A program made the position numbers and the translations under genes. A stretch of 60,178 bases of DNA, from assembly GCF_002243045.1 (NCBI RefSeq), contig NZ_MBKP01000022.1, forward strand, positions 1 to 60,178. Direction: 5' to 3'. How positions within the stretch are numbered: the first letter of the stretch is position 1; every line of letters starts with the position of its first letter. Positions 42,018-50,789 of this stretch are shown piece after piece. The stretch is from Methanolobus psychrotolerans. Lineage in GTDB: Archaea; Halobacteriota; Methanosarcinia; Methanosarcinales; Methanosarcinaceae. The notes beneath the pieces were generated by a model that ran no database searches, had not been told where the DNA came from, and was given only the letters and a program-made list of their open reading frames with translations.

Positions 42018-42173
42018 ATGACTAATTCTTATCCTGTAAGCGCAAGAATCTCAGAAGATAGTAAAGTATATCTGGATACATTGGTAGAAATGGGAATAGC
42101 AATTAATAGATCTGAAGCCATGAAACTGTGTATTAGATATGCAAAACAGAAAAAAATGGAGGAGGAATTATAA
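42018..42173 (+). CDS. Ribbon-helix-helix DNA-binding protein
   Basis: A 51-residue protein with the ribbon-helix-helix layout: a short strand (PVSARIS), helix one (EDSKVYLDTLVEMG), the turn with NRSEAM, and helix two (KLCIRYAKQKKM). This is the size and pattern of CopG/Arc-type repressors. Its TAA shares one base with the ATG of the ESCRT-III-like gene, so the two are translated together. As first gene of the plus-strand run it is a likely autoregulator of the locus. The longer frame from 41964 would run through the promoter and is not used. Confidence 0.7.
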   Translation: MTNSYPVSARISEDSKVYLDTLVEMGIAINRSEAMKLCIRYAKQKKMEEEL

Positions 42174-42742
42174 TGGGATTAACAAATCCATTTAAGAAAG
42201 TGTCTCCCGATGAGCTAAAGACAAAACTGGCTATTTCCGAGCAAAGACTATCAGCACGCGAAAAGGAATTGATCAAAAAGCAAAATAAATCCAGGGAAGA
42301 GGCAAAAGAAGCCCTCTCAAAAGGAAATGACAGGGAATTCAGGGTTGCGTCGCGAAGGTATTCCCTCGTTGAAGGGCAGGTCAATACTATCAGCAGTATG
42401 GTGGAAATGGCACAATCTATGACCGATGTCATTGAGATGCAAACCGGACTCAAGGAAGTTGTTGAGATTGGCGAGGATCTGGGGAAGTGGCAGAAACAAC
42501 TTGGTTTTGATACCTCAAAACTCGAAGGTGCTGTAACAAACATAAGGACCTCCATGGAAAAGGTAAACAGTGCAACGAGTATGATGACAGCTTCCATGGA
42601 TGCTGCAATGAGTGGTGGCAGTGAACTCAGTGAAATGCAGGATTCACTACGATCTGAACTACTTGCTGAGCTGTCAAGTGAGCAGCCTGCAAAGGATGAG
42701 CTTTCAAAGAAGATAGAATCAGAAATGGCAAATACCGAATGA
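42173..42742 (+). CDS. ESCRT-III (Snf7)-like coiled-coil protein
   Basis: A 189-residue, almost entirely helical protein with a basic N-terminal half and acidic C-terminal tail, the charge layout of ESCRT-III subunits. After a short amphipathic start (MGLTNPFKKVSPDEL) comes a long hairpin, with AISEQRLSAREKELIKKQN resembling CHMP helix 1 and SRRYSLVEGQVNTISSMVEMA as helix 2. Then come helices 3-4 (TSKLEGAVTNIRTSMEKVNS) and a separate C-terminal helix (DELSKKIESEM) positioned like an MIT-interacting motif. The next gene encodes an MIT-AAA ATPase, which strongly supports the assignment. PspA/Vipp1 is the related alternative. SD GGAGG is seven bases upstream. Confidence 0.7.
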   Translation: MGLTNPFKKVSPDELKTKLAISEQRLSAREKELIKKQNKSREEAKEALSKGNDREFRVASRRYSLVEGQVNTISSMVEMAQSMTDVIEMQTGLKEVVEIGEDLGKWQKQLGFDTSKLEGAVTNIRTSMEKVNSATSMMTASMDAAMSGGSELSEMQDSLRSELLAELSSEQPAKDELSKKIESEMANTE

Positions 42743-42795
42743 GCAGGATTTGATTTTCTGATATTTATCCTGGTTCACAATTAAGGGGTGCCTAT

Positions 42796-43956
42796 TTGAA
42801 CTCAGCTATCACTTTCGCTGCCCAGGCTCGCGGTTATGCAAAAGCCGCAAAGGATCTGGAAGACAGAGGGGAATCTGAAAGAGCACGTGAGTTGTACCTG
42901 AAAGCTGCTAAGCTCTACAACGATGCTTCTTTGATACCCGGTGACGGCATTGACAAGAATACACAACGTGACCTTGCAGAACATCTTTTTACCAAAGCAC
43001 AGTCACTTAAGAGTTCAACAGTTTTGTCCGCAGGCGGAAATCTGGAACGGAAAAGAGATAACGCAAGCAATGACGAATCTTCCATTTCAAAAGATGAAGT
43101 TTTTCTCAAAGAGACACCAAACATTGGTTTTGCAGATATCGGTGGTCTTGAACAGGTAAAGGAAGAGATACGTAAAGCTATAATCTATCCTTTTACCCAT
43201 AAGGAGCTCTACCATATGTACGGCCAGAGAGCAGGAGAGGGTATTTTACTCTATGGCCCCCCTGGTTGTGGCAAGACCATGATGGCAAAGGCAGCCGCGA
43301 AGGAATGCGGGGCGGATTTCATCAGTGTCAAGACCAGTAGCATTGTCAGCAAATGGGTAGGCGCTTCGGAAAAGAATGTCAAGCAGGTCTTTGACATAGC
43401 CCGGCAGGGAGACAGGTCTATTATATTTTTTGATGAGATAGATTCAATTGCGGTAAGGCGCAGTGAAAGCGAGGATTATGCAAAAAGAGTGGTCAATGAA
43501 CTCCTGGCACAAATGGATGGTGTGGACACGACATCTGATAATCTTCTTGTGCTTGCAGCAACAAACGAACCCTGGGCAATTGATCCTGCCCTGAGACGTC
43601 CGGGACGTTTCAGCAAAATGGTCTTTGTTGCTGAACCGGACCTGGATGCAAGAGTAGCCATTTTGGGCATACATTTGAAAAAGCGACCTGTTGATCCCGA
43701 TGTTGACATAAAGCACCTTGCTTCTATTACAAATTCATATTCAGGAGCAGACCTTGCAGCCATATGCAAAGAAGCTGCAGACATCCCGCTTGGTGAAGCT
43801 CTCAGAGGTGCTGAGCCACGAAAAATAAGACTTCAGGATTTTGAAATGGTACTACAGAAAAGAAAGCCATCCATTATCAGCTGGTACATAGAAGCCAGAT
43901 CTGCCATCCAGAAAACCGGTGAGGAAGAAGTCTTTGCAGAAATGCTGAAAAAGTGA
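42796..43956 (+). CDS. MIT-domain AAA ATPase, Vps4/CdvC-like
   Basis: A 386-residue protein. Residues 5-45 form an MIT-like three-helix bundle (ARGYAKAAKDLEDRGESERA, then a second Tyr-containing helix YLKAAKLY). A linker follows, then a AAA domain from about 108: Walker A GPPGCGKT (154-161), the pore-loop region SKWVGASEKNV (185-195), Walker B FFDEID (211-216), sensor Asn257 and arginine fingers in RRPGR (267-271). MIT plus this pore-loop context is the Vps4/katanin/CdvC layout, not Cdc48 or proteasomal ATPase. Its expected job is disassembling ESCRT-III polymers. TTG 42796 has GGGGTG five bases upstream. Confidence 0.82.
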   Translation: MNSAITFAAQARGYAKAAKDLEDRGESERARELYLKAAKLYNDASLIPGDGIDKNTQRDLAEHLFTKAQSLKSSTVLSAGGNLERKRDNASNDESSISKDEVFLKETPNIGFADIGGLEQVKEEIRKAIIYPFTHKELYHMYGQRAGEGILLYGPPGCGKTMMAKAAAKECGADFISVKTSSIVSKWVGASEKNVKQVFDIARQGDRSIIFFDEIDSIAVRRSESEDYAKRVVNELLAQMDGVDTTSDNLLVLAATNEPWAIDPALRRPGRFSKMVFVAEPDLDARVAILGIHLKKRPVDPDVDIKHLASITNSYSGADLAAICKEAADIPLGEALRGAEPRKIRLQDFEMVLQKRKPSIISWYIEARSAIQKTGEEEVFAEMLKK

Positions 43957-43961
43957 TCCTG

Positions 43962-45695
43962 ATGTCATTGAAACTTTCATATTTTGATCCCCGGAACAAC
44001 TTGCGTATTGGAATATACATAGGTCTCTTTTTTAGCCTTGAAAAAGGAATTGGAGGTTTTTTAGCGGGTGGAATCATAGGATTAATACTGGCATTCACGA
44101 CCGCATATGTTGTTCAAAAAACACTGGGGAAAAGGCTGGAGCAGGAAAGACAGGAAGATGATATACTGTCACATGCATTTGTTCTGGGCCTCATAATAGC
44201 CATATTTGGATCATTATTGTTCGCTTCATTTGAAACTACCCCTGCAATTGCACTTCTTGTATGTACAATAGTGGCCCTTCGATCAGGTTCAAAAATAAGG
44301 AACGTTGTAAAAGAAAAGAATGTCAAGAAAGAAAACGAAAGGATAAGGAAACTTGAGCTTGAAAAAGAGGCCAGTGACTCGGTTGAAGTTATCGTGGATG
44401 TGCAGCAACCATTGAGAACAGAAACCGAGAACCCTATCAAGATAACTGTTATGAATCCTTCCGATCTGCCAATAACAAATATTTCAATCCTTGCGGAATG
44501 TTCCCGCCTAGTCCGTTGTGACGAGCCCGAAGTAAATATTGACGTTATAGCGCCTGGATCATCAGGTTACACTGCTATTTTTCTGTATCCAAGGATTCCA
44601 GAACAGATAGACCTTGGAAAAATTTATGTTGCATATGTAATCAATGGGAATTATTACAGGAAAGTACCCATTGATATGGGAGTTTATGAAGCAATACAGG
44701 GACAGCCTGTGGACAGCACTGGCATACAGAAACCTGAAAAACATTTGCAGGTGGTCAGGGAAACAGAGTTCTATCAGGGTTTTGTCCGTTTGAAAATGGC
44801 AGTCAACAATATATCACCCCTGGTTGTAAATGATGTAGCGCTTGAGTTCGATTTTGATGAGCAACTTTTCAGGATAGACAGATTTGAACCGGCATATTCT
44901 GTTAAAAATAACAGACTTGTGCTTGGAAGCATTCAAGGTAACAATTCAAAATCAGTCATGGTTTATTTTGATCCTATGGTCTGCTCAAAGTCCTCTGAAA
45001 TAAAATGCAGGATATTCTACAAGGACGCAAAAGGAAAGCTATTGAATACAGAAATGAACCCAAAAAGAATAGAAGTGACATGTCCCATCATGAAAACCGA
45101 TTCTGATATTAATATCGGAATGTTGCGAGAACTTTTAACTTCCCTTCCTTTCAGGGACAGTAAAGTTTACAGGATAAAATCAGACCTCGCCACTGCAACA
45201 CTTATGAACATTTGCCGTGAAATGATACAGAGACACGATATAAGGCACATACGGACTTTGAGGACAACAGATAGAAAGAATTATGAAACATGGTACTATG
45301 GCAAAACAAAAGTAAATGATCATGATATTATCCTGAAGGTAACAATCTCTGAAGAGACAGACAGCATCGAACTTTTCGGTGCAACGCAGACTGCAGAATC
45401 ACTTGTTGGTATGCTCGCAGAATTCGGTCGTGAATTTTGTAAAGAGATGGAATTACATTCAAAGGGAAAAAGCGATGTCAAACCGGTTGTGAACGTGATT
45501 ATCAAAGATTCCATAATCCAGCGTAGCAATCTCCTGAATTCATGTGACCTTGCCGGTAATTGTACCGGGGATGTAATTGTGGAGGATAGCATAATACAGA
45601 GAACGGAGTTTATGGCAAACTTTTGCCTATCGTGTGGTTCAAAACTAGCCAAGGATGCAAATTTTTGCAGTGAATGTGGTACAAAGATCTTTTAA
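43962..45695 (+). CDS. Four-helix membrane protein with Ig-like domains and zinc ribbon
   Basis: A 577-residue protein. Membrane helices are at about 14-30, 33-52, 70-85 and 88-108. A basic coiled stretch follows, then a cytoplasmic Ig-like domain (about 135-245, with VRCDEPEVNIDV and IDLGKIYVAY), a second beta-rich domain ending VTCPIM, and an alpha/beta domain. The motif DSIIQR occurs twice (IIKDSIIQRSNLL and VVEDSIIQRTEFM). A zinc ribbon (CLSCG...FCSECG) ends the chain. ATG 43962 follows AAGTGATC and starts five bases after the Vps4-like stop. It is a probable membrane receptor or scaffold of the module. Confidence 0.72.
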   Translation: MSLKLSYFDPRNNLRIGIYIGLFFSLEKGIGGFLAGGIIGLILAFTTAYVVQKTLGKRLEQERQEDDILSHAFVLGLIIAIFGSLLFASFETTPAIALLVCTIVALRSGSKIRNVVKEKNVKKENERIRKLELEKEASDSVEVIVDVQQPLRTETENPIKITVMNPSDLPITNISILAECSRLVRCDEPEVNIDVIAPGSSGYTAIFLYPRIPEQIDLGKIYVAYVINGNYYRKVPIDMGVYEAIQGQPVDSTGIQKPEKHLQVVRETEFYQGFVRLKMAVNNISPLVVNDVALEFDFDEQLFRIDRFEPAYSVKNNRLVLGSIQGNNSKSVMVYFDPMVCSKSSEIKCRIFYKDAKGKLLNTEMNPKRIEVTCPIMKTDSDINIGMLRELLTSLPFRDSKVYRIKSDLATATLMNICREMIQRHDIRHIRTLRTTDRKNYETWYYGKTKVNDHDIILKVTISEETDSIELFGATQTAESLVGMLAEFGREFCKEMELHSKGKSDVKPVVNVIIKDSIIQRSNLLNSCDLAGNCTGDVIVEDSIIQRTEFMANFCLSCGSKLAKDANFCSECGTKIF

Positions 45696-45766
45696 AAACA
45701 TGAACTCAATAATATATTTAAATCTGAATCGCATAACTTGATTAATCGTTCCTATAGGTGGCCTAA

Positions 45767-47029
45767 ATGAAGTTTGGAGCTCTGGATGATATTGCCAAAT
45801 CGTTTTCTCATGCTCTCCTGAACGAGGCAGGAGGTAGGAGCGGACTTTTTTTCTGGTCTTACGTATTCCTATGGATAGCGCTTACCTCGTATTTTATCGT
45901 AAGCCGCCTACTCTCCCTTCATGAAAGAACCGATCTTATATATCTTGCCAGTGCACCGATATACATTATTCTTCTTTATGTTCCAATCTATATATTCTGG
46001 CTCTATGAAAAAAAAATAGGCATTGAAAAAAGAAGAATAAAAGAAATTCAACTTGTTGATACTGTAAATGCTGAGTATAAATTTGCCGAGCCTGTTGAAA
46101 CAGGATTTAATAGTATGCTTTTCCTCAGGTTGAATAATCCCACTGAAAAGCTGATAGAGAATATATGGATAAGAGCGGTATTTCCTGTAACTGTTCGTTG
46201 TGATAAGCCTGTTTTAAGCCTTGGTTCACTTGAACCAATGTCTTCACTTACCGCCTCTTTGCCTTTTGTTCCCCTTACATCGGGAACTTTGTCAATGGGT
46301 TACTATGACCTATATTTTGAGATACACGGGCATAAACACCAAAAACCTCCTGTTTTTTTAGGAAATATTGATATTAGCTACTCATTTCTTAAAGTAGATG
46401 TGAAGATCCCCGAGCCACTTAGATTAGGACACAGTTCTATTATCACCACAAAAATAGAAAATCGCTCAAATGTAAATCTGGATAAACTGCAGATAAAATG
46501 TTTTTTCCATCGGGGACTAAGCTATGATACAGCATTTTCTGACACAAAATCCATGGCCCCTGGTTCTGATTATAGTGTTATATACAGTATAACGCCCACG
46601 ATCGAAAGCAAAATTGACGTTGGACATTTTGATATTCTGCTTAACATAGGAGGGAACAATTGTAAAATAGGACCTGTGGCTTTTGGAGAATATTATGTAC
46701 AGGTTCCAAATATAAATATAAAGATCAATATCCCAAAAACCCTATACAGTGAAATCGGAAATTCCATTGGTATCTATGTAGAGAACAGATCGGATGAAAT
46801 GATCCATAATATTTGTTTTAATAGCTGTTTTTCTTCCTTTGTAGAGTGCCATAATCCAGGAGTCTGCATCCCCGAAGTCCAGCCTTATTCATCCGGATAT
46901 ACATCCCTTGTAATAAAACCTGCAAACACCGGGAAGATAGATCTTGGAAACCTTAATTTTTCCTTTGAAGTAAATGGAGCCCTTTGTCAGCAGGAGCCGA
47001 TTGTACTTGGAATACATGGAGTTGTGTGA
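45767..47029 (+). CDS. Membrane-anchored protein with three Ig-like repeats
   Basis: A 420-residue protein. Two membrane helices (about 25-46 and 57-80) are followed by basic residues, so the rest is probably cytoplasmic. Three related beta-domains follow at about 100-205, 210-310 and 315-420. The first and third carry V[RE]C[DH]xP and a SGYT/LG ending, which match the Ig-like domain of the neighbouring 43962 protein. There is no zinc ribbon. GGTGG stands before the ATG. It is 71 bases after the preceding gene on the same strand, so likely in the same unit. Confidence 0.65.
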   Translation: MKFGALDDIAKSFSHALLNEAGGRSGLFFWSYVFLWIALTSYFIVSRLLSLHERTDLIYLASAPIYIILLYVPIYIFWLYEKKIGIEKRRIKEIQLVDTVNAEYKFAEPVETGFNSMLFLRLNNPTEKLIENIWIRAVFPVTVRCDKPVLSLGSLEPMSSLTASLPFVPLTSGTLSMGYYDLYFEIHGHKHQKPPVFLGNIDISYSFLKVDVKIPEPLRLGHSSIITTKIENRSNVNLDKLQIKCFFHRGLSYDTAFSDTKSMAPGSDYSVIYSITPTIESKIDVGHFDILLNIGGNNCKIGPVAFGEYYVQVPNINIKINIPKTLYSEIGNSIGIYVENRSDEMIHNICFNSCFSSFVECHNPGVCIPEVQPYSSGYTSLVIKPANTGKIDLGNLNFSFEVNGALCQQEPIVLGIHGVV

Positions 47030-47142
47030 ACCGGACAAATGATTTTACTAATTATTAAATTATAAAACATCTAATTAATAAATGAGATATTTCTATTTGA
47101 GTGAAATATAATATGATCAATAATGGTCTGGAAGTGATTAAG

Positions 47143-48408
47143 ATGGAAATACTACAAGACCCCGGAGATATGGAGAAGGATAACCGGCAAACAATAATCA
47201 AGAACTTGAATGATGTTTATAGTTCTGTTGAAAAACTCATTCAGCAAACGTATTTAAAGAAAAAAGCAGAACTGAATTTCCAGCTTCGCAATCTAAGGAC
47301 AGCTGTATCCCAGCTCCGGTCTGATATCACAAACAGAAACCTTGATGGTTTTTCCGGCAGGAAGGGTACACTGGACGATTTTTACAGGACCGAAGATAAT
47401 TTACTGAATGCTTCTGCAAAAATGAAAGATACTTTTGCTTCATTAATAACTTCATCCGACCCTATTGATATTTTCTTGCTGGAAGCACTCCTGGACAATT
47501 TCAAAAAAGGATTTAATGACCGCATTATTGTGGATAAAGATATGCAGAATGAATTCAAACTAAAGAAAATAGAAATGTCCAGTGCAGATCGTGTAATCTC
47601 GAATGAGAAACAGCTTCCAGATAAAAAGGATACAAATGTCTTAGTACATCTCGAAACTGAGAAAAATAAAAATTTGTTCACCACCAACATCTCAAAGTCA
47701 ATCTTGACCTCATCATTAGATCCTGGGAAAACTGCAGGAGATATACCGGAAAGAACAGATAAAGAAGAAATTGAAACGAATATGCTTTCAAAACTTTATA
47801 ATTATATGAATGTACTTGAACATAAGTATTCTACATACCAGCCTGAATTGGCATTTAGCGGAGAATACACCGGAGAAAAGAGATGGAAATTCAGTATATC
47901 GGACAGATCAATTTCCGGAAGTATAATAGATGTTTTAAAGCCATTCCTGACCTTTAAGACTTGCTGGCATCCATTTAATGACCTGAGAACGATTATGAAC
48001 TTCGTGCAGAAAGATGCAAATGCAGTTCCAACAGGCCAGTATAAAAGCCTGTGCTTTTTGAATTCTGGATGGAGTTCTGACATTAAGGAATGGGCACAAA
48101 ACTATGTGCATCCACGCCTGGTTCTTTATCTTTATGATCTTGGAAAAAGTGAAATACTATTTAATCGGAATGTTAGGAATGCAGACAGGCTTATGGTCTG
48201 GCATAATTTGGATACATATGTAACTCTTGAGGATGAAATTGAACCTCTTATCGATCAGGCTGACCCATTTGATGCTGCAGAGGTGGCTGAAAGAACTGGT
48301 TTGAGCATCGATGGAGCAAAAAGATTGATTGCCATAATGCTTTCTAAGAACAAAGTAATGGATATAGGATTTGGGACATCCCGGTACGCAGGGATTAAAA
48401 ATAAGTAA
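47143..48408 (+). CDS. Coiled-coil protein with C-terminal winged helix, unrecognised
   Basis: A 421-residue soluble protein. The first 100 residues form a coiled coil (NLNDVYSSVEKLIQQTYLKKK...). A variable linker follows, then a compact alpha/beta domain (about 260-355; features include FKTCWHPFNDLRTIMNFVQ and KSLCFLNSGWSSDIKEWAQ). A C-terminal winged helix has DAAEVAERTGLSIDGAKRLIAIM. ATG 47143 is preferred because GGAAGTGAT lies four bases upstream; GTG 47101 has no such signal. Crenarchaeal CdvB proteins also pair coiled coils with a winged helix, but the order and central domain differ, so I do not assign a function. Confidence 0.6.
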   Translation: MEILQDPGDMEKDNRQTIIKNLNDVYSSVEKLIQQTYLKKKAELNFQLRNLRTAVSQLRSDITNRNLDGFSGRKGTLDDFYRTEDNLLNASAKMKDTFASLITSSDPIDIFLLEALLDNFKKGFNDRIIVDKDMQNEFKLKKIEMSSADRVISNEKQLPDKKDTNVLVHLETEKNKNLFTTNISKSILTSSLDPGKTAGDIPERTDKEEIETNMLSKLYNYMNVLEHKYSTYQPELAFSGEYTGEKRWKFSISDRSISGSIIDVLKPFLTFKTCWHPFNDLRTIMNFVQKDANAVPTGQYKSLCFLNSGWSSDIKEWAQNYVHPRLVLYLYDLGKSEILFNRNVRNADRLMVWHNLDTYVTLEDEIEPLIDQADPFDAAEVAERTGLSIDGAKRLIAIMLSKNKVMDIGFGTSRYAGIKNK

Positions 48409-48419
48409 AAATGAATGAG

Positions 48420-48438
48420 AGAGTGAGAAACTCACTCT
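48420..48438. terminator. Perfect hairpin between convergent genes
   Basis: AGAGTGAG (48420-48427) and CTCACTCT (48431-48438) form an eight-base stem with a three-base AAA loop. It lies 12 bases after the winged-helix gene and overlaps the S6e stop codon on the other strand. It probably protects or defines both 3' ends. Confidence 0.55.
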
Positions 48439-48842
48439 TCTGCTGCTGCTTCGACAGGCTCTTCGTCGCCGCCGAGGATCTTTGCTATGGTCTTATCACC
48501 ATATTCTGCAACGACGGTGTTGATCTGAACTATGTCAGGTGCAATTTCCCTTCCACGCATCATCTTTCTGCGGCGTACGCCTTGTGCAACCGGAGAGTAA
48601 CCAATTCCACTTGCAACGAGTAATTTCTGTCTCCTTGGTCCTGGGAGGTCCGGTCTCATGACCATTCCGCTCTTGTCGCTTCCTCCGGTTATTTTCAGTT
48701 TATATCCGGATAAACCGACGATTGCTCCATCTACGGTTTCCCCGATAGATTTTCCAATTAATTTGTTGGCTTCAACACCTGCTACATTGAACTGGTAGGA
48801 TTTTGCCTTAGGGTCTGCTACCACTACTTTAAAATCTGCCAT
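48432..48842 (-). CDS. rps6e: Ribosomal protein S6e
   Basis: A 136-residue archaeal/eukaryotic small-subunit protein. The start [18 protein letters not shown], the [14 protein letters not shown] segment, [20 protein letters not shown], and [16 protein letters not shown] are family hallmarks. It has an acidic Glu-rich tail. GGAGG is seven bases before the ATG. It lies 67 bases after infB in the translation gene cluster. Confidence 0.96.
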   Translation of the reverse strand: MADFKVVVADPKAKSYQFNVAGVEANKLIGKSIGETVDGAIVGLSGYKLKITGGSDKSGMVMRPDLPGPRRQKLLVASGIGYSPVAQGVRRRKMMRGREIAPDIVQINTVVAEYGDKTIAKILGGDEEPVEAAAEE

Positions 48843-48909
48843 ATATTTTCCTCCTTATTAGTTTTATTGTTCCTGCTGTTATGATCCGTCATATGAAAAT
48901 GCATTCGAA

Positions 48910-50685
48910 TTATTTTGCCCAGAATGGATTATCCCTTCTCTTGATTGCAAGGAACGCATCCAATGCCTCTAATTCATCTGCCGTCATTGAGTCGTAAATT
49001 TCATGTTCGATCTTCTTTGCGTGCCTTTCAGGGACATTCACAAAGAGTGTATCCTCTTCCTTAATCTGCCTTCCAACTGTAGGTCCTTCGATGGCCATTG
49101 CAACTTCCATGCCGACCTTTGCTTCGGAGATATTCTCCCCCCTCATCTGAAGACCTTTTACCTTACCAACAACTTCACCGTTTGTGTTTACAACTTCTAC
49201 ATTAGTCTTCACCACTCCGCCAATTATCTTCACACCTACAACTGCAGGTTTGCTCTGGCGGAAAGTACAATCCGGCATGATTCGGAATCTTCCGGGTTTG
49301 ATGATGGTATCGGATATCTCTTTTTCAGCAAGTTCCTTCTGCTTCTTAACCCAATCCTTGTAATCATCTATCAAACGATATATCACATCGTTCCTGAACA
49401 AGGTTACTTCTGTGGACTGGATCTTTTCCTTTGCATCCGGAAGAACTTTAACGTTGAATCCGACAATGACCGAGTAGAATGGGTCCTCTATTGCCGAAAC
49501 TTCCACGATATCCCTATTACTGATATCACCTACGTGTGCTTTTCTGATAGGGATCTCTTCTTTCTTAAGCTCATTTACAAGAGCTTCGAGAGAGCCTATA
49601 GTATCAGCTTTTATTGTGATACCGACAGAATCGGTGTCTATCTGGACGTCTTCGATCTCGCTCTTAATCTCTTCAGTGATAGCATCGATGGTTTCCGGAC
49701 TTGCGACCCTTACAGGAGAACCTGCAAGTGCACCTTCCAGATTCGGAGCTGATATCTTCACACCAACCGCAGCTGTGACTTCATCCACCTGCTGGAATCT
49801 TTCCTCTGATTTGATCTCTGAAAGCGGACGTGGTTTCAGTAATGCCCTGACTTTTGTCTGGATTGGATTACCAAGACTTCCAACAACTATAGTGTCACCT
49901 TTTCTGATAATACCATCATAAAGTATAGTATCAATAGTAGTTCCAAGTCCTTTTTCTTCCTTTACTTCAAGAACAGTACCAACCCCAGGACCCTTTGCAT
50001 CATAATGCAAGCTGCTCTCAAGGAATCTTTGGGCAAGTCCAAGAAGTACCATTAACACATCAGGAATGCCTTCGCCTGTCGCAGCACTTATCGGAATAAT
50101 TCCAATATTACGCTGGAAGTCGCTGATCCTGTCATATCTTTCAGAATTGAATCCAATTTTGTAAAGCTCACCAACAACTTCATAGAACTTATTGTCAAGA
50201 TCAGTTTTTACACGTTCACTCTGTTTATTATAAGTTGCAAGGAAAGGTTTATTCTTATTGGGGTTCCAGCCATGGATCCTGTCTATCTTGTTTGCAACAA
50301 CTACAAAAGGAGTCTTGAATCTCTTAAGAATTTGAAGACTTTCTATGGTCTGAGGCATAAATCCTTCATTTATGTCAACGATCACGATAGCAAGGTCTGC
50401 AAGTGCGCCTCCTCTGCTTCGCAGGGACGTGAATGCATGATGCCCGGGTGTGTCTATAAACAAAAGTCCCGGGACAATAAACCTGTCCTTAAGTGATGGA
50501 TCCCCACATTTACTCACAATGTTTTCGATGGGAACCTCAGTTGCACCTATGTGCTGAGTAATGGCACCGGCTTCTCCTTCGGCAACGGCACTTCCCCTGA
50601 TCTTGTCAAGTAAAGTCGTTTTTCCGTGATCGACATGTCCCATCACAGAAACTATTGGTGTACGTAGATTTTCTTTTACAGCCAT
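48910..50685 (-). CDS. infB: Translation initiation factor aIF5B (IF-2 homologue)
   Basis: A 591-residue GTPase promoting subunit joining and initiator tRNA positioning. GTPase motifs are GHVDHGKTTLLD, ITQHIG, DTPGHHAF and NKIDRI, followed by the beta-barrel domains II and IV and the archaeal C-terminal helices. The insertion FLATYNKQSERV is typical of archaeal rather than bacterial factors. There is no intein. ATG 50685 follows GGGG by seven bases and is preferred to TTG 50691. It is flanked by ndk upstream and S6e downstream, a standard archaeal order. Confidence 0.97.
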   Translation of the reverse strand: MAVKENLRTPIVSVMGHVDHGKTTLLDKIRGSAVAEGEAGAITQHIGATEVPIENIVSKCGDPSLKDRFIVPGLLFIDTPGHHAFTSLRSRGGALADLAIVIVDINEGFMPQTIESLQILKRFKTPFVVVANKIDRIHGWNPNKNKPFLATYNKQSERVKTDLDNKFYEVVGELYKIGFNSERYDRISDFQRNIGIIPISAATGEGIPDVLMVLLGLAQRFLESSLHYDAKGPGVGTVLEVKEEKGLGTTIDTILYDGIIRKGDTIVVGSLGNPIQTKVRALLKPRPLSEIKSEERFQQVDEVTAAVGVKISAPNLEGALAGSPVRVASPETIDAITEEIKSEIEDVQIDTDSVGITIKADTIGSLEALVNELKKEEIPIRKAHVGDISNRDIVEVSAIEDPFYSVIVGFNVKVLPDAKEKIQSTEVTLFRNDVIYRLIDDYKDWVKKQKELAEKEISDTIIKPGRFRIMPDCTFRQSKPAVVGVKIIGGVVKTNVEVVNTNGEVVGKVKGLQMRGENISEAKVGMEVAMAIEGPTVGRQIKEEDTLFVNVPERHAKKIEHEIYDSMTADELEALDAFLAIKRRDNPFWAK

Positions 50686-50789
50686 GTGCAAACCCCTTCA
50701 GAGATAGTTAGGATAGTTGGAAAACAATTTCAGTAAGGATATTTCAGGACATTTGCTATATAATTATTGCAAACATCCTGAGTCCCTGC

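Noticed and set aside
49003-49752. Open frame of about 250 codons on the plus strand
   Set aside because: Antisense to the well-supported infB gene, with a composition typical of a shadow frame.
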